This document shows positions 6,379 to 12,080 of a DNA stretch of 13,471 nucleotides, piece after piece (position 1 is the first letter of the stretch; each line of letters starts with the position of its first letter). The position numbers and the translations under genes were made by a program. The notes under the pieces are model-generated. The model searched no databases and had not been told where the DNA came from. It saw nothing but the letters and a program-made list of their open reading frames with translations. Source of the DNA: Nitrososphaera sp. UBA210 (GTDB lineage: Archaea > Thermoproteota > Nitrososphaeria > Nitrososphaerales > Nitrososphaeraceae); contig DADA01000108.1 in NCBI GenBank assembly GCA_002494895.1, positions 1 through 13,471 of the forward strand, read 5' to 3'.

Positions 6379-8043
6379 TCAATCGTAGGCTGCGTCAACG
6401 GAATTCAACAGGTACTGCAGGTGGACGGTGCGCTGAGTGTTATCGCTTTCGTAGACCACGTTGCCGAGCAAATCTCCGCCGGCAGTTGTTGTCGAGGAGC
6501 TCCATTTCCAGTACGTCCATCCAAATCCCGCTTCCTTCCAAGTGGTGATGTATGCATTCATGTCCTCCTGAGTGGATGCGGAGAACTCGCCTACCATTAC
6601 TTCGACATCCCACTGAGCGGCCCATGACTTGAAGTTATTGACCTGGGTTTCGCCGCCACTCCCTGCTACCGGGACTGCATAGAGATGGGGCGAGTAGACA
6701 ATGCCATCAATGCCCTGCGGCACAACCTTGAATTCCAGGTTCGGGTTCCTCTGGAAGCCGTTCGCGGTCTCTCTGTCGATGAATATCTTTTTGTCAGAAA
6801 TCGCCCGGATCTTTTGTGCCATGTAGGTGTGGTAATTACCCAGGCTGTCATACTGCGCGACATCGAACAAATGGGGCTCGTTAAGGATTTCGTACCCTGC
6901 AACGCTGTCATAGTTGTCGACTTTGTTAATTATCTTCGCCATGAATTCTGCCTGAACGTCCCAAACGTTCTTGCCATCAATCTCTATCGCATTGCTGAGA
7001 AAAGCGCCCCAGAACGGAGCTGCAGTCGTGTCATAGTCCGCTTCGGAAGGAAAGTCCGCGACAACAAAGGATGGAAATCCCTTTGGTTTGCCGGGCTTGT
7101 CTATGACGGTGTTCCAGTAACTTGATGTAAACCAGTGGTGGTTGTCAAAAACAACGCACATGTCGTAGGTTTCAGCAGTTTGCGCTATTAGCTCTATTTC
7201 ATTCATGAAGGCAGCTGGCCAGGACTGGTGGGCTTCCCAGTAATATGGAACGCGAATGAGGTTGAAACCGTAGGAATTCAGATACCGCATGCTGTCCTGG
7301 ACATAGTTCGCCGGACCACCTACCCGGTCGTCGTTCTCGAATCTAGAGAGGATCGGATCCACGAAATTTACGCCGCGAAGCTGGCTCATTGGAATTTCCG
7401 AGCAGTCGGTAATGACTGGTGGAGGTGGCGGTGGATTGTCGCCGTCAAAATCGTCGTAATAGCTAACTTTGAAATTACTGCGGTCAACAATCTTGACGTA
7501 ATCAATGTCTCCGATGAACATTCTTGTCGGCTCGTGGGCATTGGCGCCTATCCTCAATGGGCCGCTGACGCTCGAATCGGGGACCTTGCCTACCGTCTTG
7601 ACCGCCACATTAGCTCCATCTATTGTAAGCCTCAATTTTGAGCCATCGTAAATCAGTTTTGCGACGTGCCACGATGAGAAGGAGAGAGCATGGGAATATA
7701 CGTAGTGGTACGACCCATCATCGGCGCGGAAGCCTCCGCCTATCTTGTTGAACGGCGTCAGGAAAAGGGCATAGTTCTGGTCAATCGAAGTCTTGCCGGC
7801 GCTCGTGCCCGCCTTGTTTATCAAGTAGCCCCATTCCGAAGGCTGCTCTGTGAACCTGAACCCTGCTTCGACGATAAACTGCTCCAGCTGGAGCGACGCG
7901 GTTGAAGGAATGTCGATGTAGTCTGTTCCCTCGAAATTCCTGAATGTTTCTGCGGCAAAGGATTGAGGAATGGTCGATGCTACAAGGATGACCGAGAGAA
8001 AAACTCCGAGTATGAGGCTGGCATTTCCTTTAGGACCATTCAT
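6379..8043 (-). CDS. Secreted LamG + GH5 glycoside hydrolase (cellulase/endoglucanase-type)
   Basis: A 554-residue secreted enzyme. The signal peptide spans residues 1-31 and ends SFAAE. Residues about 35-195 form a LamG/concanavalin-like beta domain (FVEAGFRFTE-type start, KLRLTIDG, RMFIGDIDYVKI). A Pro-rich linker of six prolines lies near 204-209, followed by a GH5 (PF00150) barrel at about 220-545. The catalytic set is complete: R264 in LIRVPYYWEA, H302-H303 in DNHHW, N388-E389 in EILNEPH (acid/base), H453 and Y455 in SPHLYAV, E486 in VMVGEFS (nucleophile) and W514 in YWKWS. It should hydrolyse a beta-linked polysaccharide outside the cell, with the LamG part binding a carbohydrate. The frame extends to TTG at 8070, but ATG 8043 gives a perfect signal peptide. 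The gene is monocistronic. The family call is very strong; the substrate (cellulose, mannan or own polymer) is open. Confidence 0.93.
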   Translation of the reverse strand: MNGPKGNASLILGVFLSVILVASTIPQSFAAETFRNFEGTDYIDIPSTASLQLEQFIVEAGFRFTEQPSEWGYLINKAGTSAGKTSIDQNYALFLTPFNKIGGGFRADDGSYHYVYSHALSFSSWHVAKLIYDGSKLRLTIDGANVAVKTVGKVPDSSVSGPLRIGANAHEPTRMFIGDIDYVKIVDRSNFKVSYYDDFDGDNPPPPPPVITDCSEIPMSQLRGVNFVDPILSRFENDDRVGGPANYVQDSMRYLNSYGFNLIRVPYYWEAHQSWPAAFMNEIELIAQTAETYDMCVVFDNHHWFTSSYWNTVIDKPGKPKGFPSFVVADFPSEADYDTTAAPFWGAFLSNAIEIDGKNVWDVQAEFMAKIINKVDNYDSVAGYEILNEPHLFDVAQYDSLGNYHTYMAQKIRAISDKKIFIDRETANGFQRNPNLEFKVVPQGIDGIVYSPHLYAVPVAGSGGETQVNNFKSWAAQWDVEVMVGEFSASTQEDMNAYITTWKEAGFGWTYWKWSSSTTTAGGDLLGNVVYESDNTQRTVHLQYLLNSVDAAYD

Positions 8044-8075
8044 GAACAGTTGAGAGCGTTCAATCAACAATCGCT

Positions 8076-8087
8076 TTTAAGTCTGTA
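8076..8087 (-). promoter_or_regulatory. TATA-like box of the GH5 gene
   Basis: On the minus strand ACTTAAAAGCGA lies about 38 bp before the GH5 ATG at 8043, giving a predicted leader of about 12 nt. TTAAAAGC also precedes the small ORF at 9259. The 184-bp gap to the divergent gene at 8255 also holds AGTTAACT (8167-8174). Confidence 0.4.
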
Positions 8088-8199
8088 TGGAAAATCAGCG
8101 AAATTGTTACTGGATTTAGTCCTATCCGGCCGAAATCTTGCCTTTCATCGAGTTATGGTTAAGAGAAGTTAACTACATAAGCGCAAATCTGATCCCAGC

Positions 8200-8239
8200 A
8201 TCCCGGCGACGCTGTAACTCTTCTTATGTTCTCCGGGAT
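8200..8239 (+). repeat. 7-bp inverted repeat ATCCCGG/CCGGGAT upstream of the 158-aa gene
   Basis: ATCCCGG at 8200-8206 and CCGGGAT at 8233-8239 are perfect complements separated by 26 bases, ending 15 bases before the GTG at 8255. The intervening bases include a weak TATA-like CTTATGTT (8223-8230). It could be an operator around the core promoter or, in a longer transcript, a leader hairpin. Confidence 0.35.
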
Positions 8240-8254
8240 ACACAGTGATTAAAT

Positions 8255-8731
8255 GTGAAGAATAGTACGATCATAAAGATGAACGACCCGGAAGCTCTGC
8301 TCAAGGGTCTTAATGTGCTGCTGCATGATTCTTTCAAGAATGCTATTGTATGGGAACAGAGAGACGCCGATATCATAGGGAATTATGTTTACATCAAGTT
8401 TGAAGGGAGAGAACTGGGCATGTTCATGGGCTATGTTATTGGCCAGTCAAGTGCTATCAGAGCTTGCATAACGTTCCTATTTGCGCATCCAAATTCCGGT
8501 GCCGAGGATGCAGCGTACAAGGCACGGCTCTTTCACAAACTGCTGATAAAATTCAATCTAAGGCTAGGCGCCAATCGATACAAGATAGTGAACGGCAAGT
8601 CGCCGGCTATCATAAGGGTAAAGTATTTTCCCCAGGATAAATTCGGGGCTGACATGTCGGAAGTGTTTTTCAAAGAGTCGATAAACGTCATGAAAACCTG
8701 CGAGCCTTTGTACAAATCAGTACCGTCTTGA
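8255..8731 (+). CDS. Hypothetical cytosolic protein, 158 aa
   Basis: I do not recognise this protein with confidence. It has no signal peptide or membrane helix and looks like a two-layer alpha/beta fold: a helix with LLKGLNVLLHDSFKNA, strands IVWEQRDADIIGNYVYIKF and ELGMFMGYV, a helix containing AYKARLFHKLLIKFNLRLG, then a strand AIIRVKYFPQ and a final helix, FFKESINVMKTCEPLY. That order recalls YbjN or secretion-chaperone-like domains, which is only a guess. The open frame begins with GTG at 8255; an in-frame ATG at 8279 (residue 9) is an equally possible start. The GTG overlaps the last base of an ATG that is immediately followed by TGA (8253-8258). The gene stands alone, between the divergent GH5 gene and the convergent ribbon-helix-helix gene. 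Confidence 0.7.
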   Translation: MKNSTIIKMNDPEALLKGLNVLLHDSFKNAIVWEQRDADIIGNYVYIKFEGRELGMFMGYVIGQSSAIRACITFLFAHPNSGAEDAAYKARLFHKLLIKFNLRLGANRYKIVNGKSPAIIRVKYFPQDKFGADMSEVFFKESINVMKTCEPLYKSVPS

Positions 8732-8770
8732 ATTCTCTAGGACGTCAAGGTGCAAGTTTGCAATCAACTA

Positions 8771-8785
8771 TTGGAAAAAATCAGA
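8771..8785 (-). terminator. T-rich terminator of the ribbon-helix-helix gene
   Basis: On the minus strand, a GATTTTTTCC run lies about 20 bases after the stop at 8798. Runs of T without a strong hairpin are the usual archaeal stop signal. No comparable T-run is seen on the plus strand after the gene ending at 8731. Confidence 0.45.
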
Positions 8786-8797
8786 TAGAGACTCGGC

Positions 8798-9034
8798 CTA
8801 GATGTAACCGAGATTCTTTAGTCTTCCCTTTATCTCCTCTTCTTCTTCTTTTGTGTACGCGTTGGCTTCAGCCTGCGGCTCGGCTTCGTTGACTACTTCT
8901 GTCAGGAGAAACGTGATGTAGTCTTCGACGCTCTTGAATTCGTCGTTTGACATCTTTACCCGGTTTTGAACCTTCTCATAAAGCTCCTTTGAGATCTTGA
9001 TCGAAACGTGGTCTGACTGCGTGGTTGATTCCAT
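8798..9034 (-). CDS. Ribbon-helix-helix (CopG-like) DNA-binding protein
   Basis: A 78-residue protein from ATG 9034. The N-terminal strand DHVSIKISKEL (8-18) is followed by two helices (YEKVQNRVK and SVEDYITFLLTEVVNEAE), as in ribbon-helix-helix proteins that bind DNA as dimers through the strand. An acidic stretch of five glutamates leads to a C-terminal IKGRLKNLGYI. That tail looks like a conserved feature of small archaeal proteins of this type, not a random end. The frame extends to a TTG at 9067, but a TATA-like GCTTAAGTAC lies about 26 bp before the ATG, as expected for leaderless initiation there, and the extra residues are not family-like. Its targets are unknown; an antitoxin role seems unlikely, because no toxin-like partner adjoins it. 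Confidence 0.75.
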   Translation of the reverse strand: MESTTQSDHVSIKISKELYEKVQNRVKMSNDEFKSVEDYITFLLTEVVNEAEPQAEANAYTKEEEEEIKGRLKNLGYI

Positions 9035-9055
9035 ACCAGCAGAGGATGTCAGCGG

Positions 9056-9065
9056 GTACTTAAGC
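9056..9065 (-). promoter_or_regulatory. TATA-like box of the ribbon-helix-helix gene
   Basis: GCTTAAGTAC on the minus strand is centred about 26 bp before the ATG at 9034, the spacing of a leaderless archaeal transcript. It decides the start in favour of 9034 over the TTG at 9067. Confidence 0.45.
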
Positions 9066-9227
9066 AATATGTAAGCCTGACTCTATATTTCACAGTACAT
9101 TTGAAATTTCCTGGTGCGTGGCTCCGTACATGATAAATACCTTGGTGTAAGCTGCGGTATATCGCGCTGACTCCTTTTTCCAGAAACCGATTATGTAATT
9201 CGAACTATAGAACGATCATTCCACACA

Positions 9228-9237
9228 AGTTAAAAGC
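9228..9237 (+). promoter_or_regulatory. TATA-like box before the small ORF and APS kinase
   Basis: AGTTAAAAGC is centred about 26 bp before the ATG at 9259, as in leaderless archaeal genes. No equivalent box sits at that distance from the APS kinase start at 9348. The rest of 9068-9258 holds no gene that I can support. Confidence 0.5.
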
Positions 9238-9258
9238 AATCTCGCACGACAACAGGGC

Positions 9259-9351
9259 ATGGATTACATAGCAAGTCTGCCTGCGACCCTTTCGCTGGCC
9301 GCTTTTGATATCGGTCGTAAGTCACAAATTCTGATGGGAGCTTACAATTGA
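9259..9351 (+). CDS. Short 30-codon ORF overlapping the APS kinase start (possible coupled leader peptide)
   Basis: ATG, 30 sense codons in all, then TGA. The peptide begins MDYIASLPATLSLAAFDIG and ends QILMGAYN. It has a mildly hydrophobic middle, no cysteine and no recognised family. Three points support it: a TATA-like box about 26 bp before the ATG, so that the ATG would lie at or near the transcript's first base; its TGA sharing four bases with the TTG start of the kinase (TTGA, 9348-9351); and the kinase's Shine-Dalgarno (GGGAG) lying inside it. It could be a leader peptide that couples or regulates kinase translation, a functional micro-protein, or a chance ORF. Its length is below usual gene-calling limits. 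Confidence 0.5.
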   Translation: MDYIASLPATLSLAAFDIGRKSQILMGAYN

Positions 9352-9896
9352 AGCGCAAAGGATTTGTTGTCTGGCTGACCGGGCTGTCCGGCTCTGGCAA
9401 GACGACCATAGGCGCGTCTTTGCAAGTTCAGCTACAGGAACTTGGACTCAGAGCTGAATTGCTGGATGGCGACGAGGTCAGGAGGCAGCTCTCTCCCGAC
9501 CTTGGCTTTACAAAGGCAGACAGAGAAACGCATGCGAGACGAGTAGTTTACCTGAGCAAGTTGCTCGCGAAAAACGGTATCATTACCCTTGTTTCGCTTA
9601 TAGCTCCTTACAGGTCCTTTAGAGAGTACGCAAGGAGGGAGATAGTGGACTATGTCGAAGTCTACGTTAACACGCCACTAGAGACCTGTATAAAGAGGGA
9701 TCCGAAGGGCCTATACAAGAAGGCCTTGAAGGGAGAGATCACTGACATGACTGGAGTGCAAGATCCATACGAGGAACCGGTGAATCCCGAGCTCATCATC
9801 GAGACTGAGCGCCTCACCGTGGAGGAGAGCGCTAGGCTGATTCTGTCGAAGCTGAAGGAATTAAAGTACATTCCCCAGGTCAACTTCAACATCTGA
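9348..9896 (+). CDS. cysC: Adenylylsulfate kinase (APS kinase)
   Basis: A 182-residue cytosolic kinase that phosphorylates adenylylsulfate (APS) with ATP to give PAPS. The P-loop GLSGSGKT is at residues 12-19, the LDGDEVRRQLSPDLGFTKADR segment at 39-59 binds the substrate, THARRVVYLSKLLAKNG at 61-77 is the conserved helix, SLIAPYRSFRE at 83-93 takes the place of the usual SPYR motif, and the DPKGLYKKALKGEI lid lies at 118-131. Length and order match stand-alone CysC. The start is TTG, with GGGAG seven bases upstream, and overlaps the stop of the small upstream ORF. No ATP sulfurylase, PAPS reductase or sulfotransferase gene is next to it. PAPS may serve sulfation of surface glycans made by the nearby locus, or sulfate assimilation; the window does not decide. 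Confidence 0.93.
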   Translation: MKRKGFVVWLTGLSGSGKTTIGASLQVQLQELGLRAELLDGDEVRRQLSPDLGFTKADRETHARRVVYLSKLLAKNGIITLVSLIAPYRSFREYARREIVDYVEVYVNTPLETCIKRDPKGLYKKALKGEITDMTGVQDPYEEPVNPELIIETERLTVEESARLILSKLKELKYIPQVNFNI

Positions 9897-9922
9897 GACG
9901 AACCTCGCTCGCAAGCTGTCAC

Positions 9923-9939
9923 GCCTGAATCCTTCAGGC
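9923..9939. other. Perfect 7-bp stem-loop after cysC
   Basis: GCCTGAA, a three-base loop TCC, and TTCAGGC form a perfect hairpin 26 bases after the kinase stop. No T-run follows on either strand, so it may be a processing or stability element instead of a terminator. Confidence 0.4.
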
Positions 9940-9965
9940 CCTAGTAACAACTATGCGAAAGTTCA

Positions 9966-9981
9966 GTAACTCTAGTTACAT
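9966..9981 (+). promoter_or_regulatory. Operator-like dyad GTAACT-CT-AGTTAC
   Basis: Perfect 6-bp arms around a 2-bp spacer, about 20 bp before the TATA-like box of the winged-helix gene at 10032. With the next two bases it matches the minus-strand 16-mer at 5515-5500 in 14 of 16 positions. It could bind one of the local winged-helix dimers. Confidence 0.45.
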
Positions 9982-9998
9982 GCCGTAGCTCCTTACAG

Positions 9999-10007
9999 GT
10001 ATATATC
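9999..10007 (+). promoter_or_regulatory. TATA box of the winged-helix gene at 10032
   Basis: GTATATATC is a good archaeal TATA box, and transcription would start near 10028. A strong AAAGGAG (10023-10029) directly precedes the GTG at 10032 with a spacing of about two bases, so the role of that ribosome site on so short a leader is uncertain. Confidence 0.5.
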
Positions 10008-10031
10008 ATCGCGCAAATAACAAAAGGAGCC

Positions 10032-10331
10032 GTGCAGCATTCTCAACAGAGTCCCAAGCGCGACATGCTCGCCATCATGCTAAAGATTCTGGACATTGCG
10101 AATGAGCCGGTGAAAAAGACGCACATACTGTATAGCGCAGGCATAAACTTTTACCAATTGTCCAGATATCTGAATTTCTTGCTGAAACTTGGTCTGCTAG
10201 AAGAGTTTACGGATCCATACCTCGGCTACAGGACCACCGAGAAAGGCAGGGCGTGTCTAAAGCTCTTTAATTCGACAGAGTTGGAAGAAGTAAAGAACGT
10301 CGAAGCGCCTGCTAGTCCAAGGCGCGCATAG
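10032..10331 (+). CDS. Winged-helix transcriptional regulator (HTH_45-type), paralogue of the convergent gene at 10479
   Basis: A 99-residue one-domain regulator. Helix 1 is MLAIMLKILDIANE, then VKKTHILYSAGINFYQLSRYLNFLLKLGLLEEF forms the helix-turn-helix, and GYRTTEKGRACLKLF is the wing plus its following helix. A charged, Pro-containing tail ends in SPRRA. It binds DNA presumably as a dimer; no ligand domain is present. In my hand alignment 51 of 76 residues are identical to the protein encoded convergently at 10479-10880, indicating a local duplication. The start is GTG, with AGGAG immediately before it and a TATA box about 28 bp upstream; the dyad at 9966 may be its own operator. Its targets are unknown. 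Confidence 0.85.
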   Translation: MQHSQQSPKRDMLAIMLKILDIANEPVKKTHILYSAGINFYQLSRYLNFLLKLGLLEEFTDPYLGYRTTEKGRACLKLFNSTELEEVKNVEAPASPRRA

Positions 10332-10444
10332 ACGCGACACCGCAATCGATCGTTCCTTCCTATCTATTCACTCGGGTCTAGTAGAACGTATTCTGAACTT
10401 CCAGGTGACCGAGAGCACGTATATGATTTCGGCAGAGAAACATG

Positions 10445-10466
10445 AAACATAAAAAGGGAAAAGTGG
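10445..10466 (-). terminator. T-rich terminator of the 10479-10880 gene
   Basis: Read on the minus strand, CACTTTTCCCTTTTTATG follows the TAA at 10479 by about 15 bases, preceded by a GGGCCAGCC stretch. This T-rich run is a typical archaeal termination signal. On the plus strand, 10332-10440 shows no clear terminator for the convergent gene. Confidence 0.5.
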
Positions 10467-10478
10467 CTGGCCCTTATC

Positions 10479-10880
10479 TTACAAAAATGCATCGGGGCCA
10501 ATGGCATGGCGTGGATTCTTTGCAGACCTTGCGCCAACGGAACCGCTTGCCGAGCTCGCTACTGCAGCGGTCTCGAGTTCCGCTCCGCTAAAGAGCTTCA
10601 TCAGCACGCGTCCCTTCTCTGTGGTCCTGTACGCGACATACGGTGTCTCGATTTCCTCCATCATTCCAGTCTTCAAGAGCAGGTCTAGGTATCTGGACAA
10701 TTGGTAAAAGTTTATGCCAGCCTTGTATAGAATGTGCGTCTTTTTTACTGGAGTATTTCCTACCTCCAGGATCCTGAGGATTATGTCGAGTTTGTCGCGT
10801 CTTATATCAGGGTGTATGTCTTGAGTCAATACACCATCAGGTTTCTGCTGTAAGTAATATAGTTTATGTGGTTTAAGCAT
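10479..10880 (-). CDS. Winged-helix transcriptional regulator (HTH_45-type), paralogue of the gene at 10032
   Basis: Up to 133 residues. The winged-helix core, KLDIILRILEVGN, then a helix-turn-helix with VKKTHILYKAGINFYQLSRY and the wing YRTTEKGRVLMKLF, is nearly the same as in the gene at 10032, while the Ala/Ser-rich tail is different and longer. The identity of KTHILYxAGINFYQLSRYL suggests that the two recognise similar DNA and could compete or form mixed dimers (inferred). The start is uncertain. ATG 10880 has an AT-rich box near 10906; a TTG at 10829 has a TATA-like TATATTACTTA about 29 bp upstream and gives an N-terminus the same length as that of the paralogue. The longer frame is listed, but the shorter one may be right. 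The gene ends in TAA before a T-rich terminator. Confidence 0.82.
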   Translation of the reverse strand: MLKPHKLYYLQQKPDGVLTQDIHPDIRRDKLDIILRILEVGNTPVKKTHILYKAGINFYQLSRYLDLLLKTGMMEEIETPYVAYRTTEKGRVLMKLFSGAELETAAVASSASGSVGARSAKNPRHAIGPDAFL

Positions 10881-11029
10881 GTAATTTGTACGAGAAGTTG
10901 TGTATTTTTTATCTCATTGAATGACATGATGAGTAGGAATTCCCGCTACGGAATATCTTTCTCCTTGATAGATGGCTTGAGCTACATAAGGCATAATTAT
11001 GATGATCCAAGAAACGTTGCGATGGGAAC

Positions 11030-11245
11030 ATGCCGCAGCCGATAGAGGAAATCATGACTCTGATAGCAATAAAGCCAAAGATCCCGGTTGAGGAGGTTGA
11101 ACAGATTTTCAATCTTCCAGGCAAATCTACTCGCAGCATTATCGACTTTCTCCTAAAGTTCGATTTCGTCCGGCTGGTCGAAGGGAGGTACTTGGTCATG
11201 AGCGAGAGTTGTACGCCATTCTTTGAGGAACTGATATCTCGATAG
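11030..11245 (+). CDS. Very small winged-helix protein (71 aa)
   Basis: Seventy-one residues that are nearly all winged-helix: EEIMTLIAIKPKIPVEEVEQIFN, then LPGKSTRSIIDFLLKFDFVRLVEG as the recognition region, and RYLVMSESCTPFFEEL as strand and final helix. The pattern matches the small archaeal one-domain regulators nearby but is more distant than the 10032/10479 pair. A TATA-like CATAATTATG (about 10991-11000) lies some 34 bp before the ATG. An out-of-frame ATG at 11022 opens an eight-codon frame ending at 11045, over the true start. Monocistronic; targets unknown. Confidence 0.7.
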   Translation: MPQPIEEIMTLIAIKPKIPVEEVEQIFNLPGKSTRSIIDFLLKFDFVRLVEGRYLVMSESCTPFFEELISR

Positions 11246-11329
11246 AATTCATGCGTTTGACAGCCCCCCTCGTGAGAATGGGATCAATACCATCAGTTTC
11301 ATAACAAGTTTGTAAATCGTCCATGGCAT

Positions 11330-11339
11330 CTTAAATAAC
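11330..11339 (+). promoter_or_regulatory. Core promoter CTTAAATAAC (copy 1)
   Basis: CTTAAATAAC sits about 35 bp before the TTG at 11370, predicting a start near 11360. The following bases up to TTTGAG resemble those after the identical box at 12231, suggesting two promoters of one type. Confidence 0.5.
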
Positions 11340-11369
11340 TCGTTTTCTATTTGAGATCGATAACCTCAG

Positions 11370-11627
11370 TTGCGGCTCTCAAAGAGAACTGGAACATCTT
11401 CGATTCCCAGAGCACGGACGGTCGTTCTTTTAGTAATGCTCGCTGGCCTCGCGACGTTTGTCGCAATCGCTCCCGGCGGACCGATGGGATTTCTTCAGGG
11501 AATCGTAGAAAAGAAGGACGCAGGCTCGATCGCAATCCTGGCGTCTCTCATGGGAATTTCGTTCGTCCTGCTATATAGAAATGGTGTGCCGCCAGACGAG
11601 CATGAAGTGGAAACGCCGATGCAGTAG
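11370..11627 (+). CDS. Small membrane protein (85 aa), two helices
   Basis: A basic N-terminus (RLSKRTGTSSIPRARTV) leads to a first hydrophobic helix at about 18-33, a Gly/Pro turn (APGGPMGF), an amphipathic part with VEKKDAGS, a second helix at about 52-68 and an acidic tail. The family is not recognised. The start is TTG, because a stop lies two codons upstream and no ATG precedes residue 23; the CTTAAATAAC box at the right distance supports transcription from here. Other frames over the same bases lack any coherent character. Sharing its promoter type with the surface protein at 12265 hints at joint expression. Confidence 0.6.
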   Translation: MRLSKRTGTSSIPRARTVVLLVMLAGLATFVAIAPGGPMGFLQGIVEKKDAGSIAILASLMGISFVLLYRNGVPPDEHEVETPMQ

Positions 11628-11667
11628 GTCGTCCCCGGCCCTCAGGCAGACGCGCGCAATTCGTGTT

Positions 11668-11677
11668 GTATATAAGC
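11668..11677 (+). promoter_or_regulatory. Strong TATA box with no adjacent long gene
   Basis: GTATATAAGC at 11668-11677 is the best-looking TATA box in the window. The next long gene begins at 11785, so a transcript from about 11697 would have an 88-nt leader containing a 12-codon ATG ORF (11707-11745). A second AT-rich box near 11729-11742 could serve the gene instead. Confidence 0.4.
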
Positions 11678-11784
11678 TCATCCTGGATTCTTGTTGCTGT
11701 TTCAAAATGTTAACAATCGCCGACAGGCATAAATTAATTAACTAATATCTTTACTTCTAGACTACTATAAAGGGAAGTCCCACA

Positions 11785-12039
11785 TTGGCACAAATTCGAA
11801 GAGCATATTTCGATATAGTTGCGAATCTACTTGAGGTTCTTTCCCAGGAGCCGTGTGCCAAAACCAAACTCGCCAGCAGGGCAAACCTCGACACAAGGGC
11901 AACCCACAGGTACCTTAATCTCATAATGCGGTCAAAGTTAGTTTCTCTCGACGAAGTCACAAACACCCTGAGGATCACTGCGAAGGGCAAGGACTTTCTC
12001 GATGAGTACAAGCGACTGCTGATGTTTCTCGAAGCTTGA
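11785..12039 (+). CDS. Winged-helix transcriptional regulator (HTH_45-type), 84 aa
   Basis: An 84-residue one-domain regulator. Helix 1 is AYFDIVANLLEVLSQEP, the helix-turn-helix runs through AKTKLASRANLDTRATHRYLNLIMRSKLV, the wing is LDEVTNTLRITAKGKDFLDEY, and a final helix KRLLMFLEA closes it. The I-T-KG-FL-Y wing motif is typical of this archaeal family. The start is TTG, with AAGGGAAG (11770-11777) about eight bases upstream; an in-frame stop is nine codons before, and no ATG lies between. A hairpin followed by T4 comes directly after the stop. No operon partner; targets unknown. Confidence 0.8.
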   Translation: MAQIRRAYFDIVANLLEVLSQEPCAKTKLASRANLDTRATHRYLNLIMRSKLVSLDEVTNTLRITAKGKDFLDEYKRLLMFLEA

Positions 12040-12040
12040 G

Positions 12041-12059
12041 AGCCGGGCCTCCGGTTTTC
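12041..12059 (+). terminator. Hairpin plus T-run terminator
   Basis: AGCCGG, a loop GCCT and CCGGTT form a short stem (four GC pairs plus G-T and A-T), running into TTTT one base after the TGA of the 84-aa regulator. This resembles an intrinsic terminator and would separate it from the surface-protein gene. Confidence 0.45.
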
Positions 12060-12080
12060 CAATTCGAATCGTAAGATGAT

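Noticed and set aside
6685..7641. Plus-strand open frames of 146 and 137 codons inside the GH5 gene
   Set aside because: They lie antisense to a gene with a full set of catalytic motifs, have no recognisable domain and no ribosome site, and are expected by chance opposite a long coding frame.
8044..8070. Extension of the GH5 protein to a TTG at 8070
   Set aside because: It would add nine residues in front of a complete signal peptide; the TATA-like box fits a short leader before the ATG at 8043.
8798..9067. Ribbon-helix-helix protein as half of a toxin-antitoxin pair
   Set aside because: No small toxin-like ORF adjoins it on the same strand; both neighbours point the other way and are unrelated in size and character.
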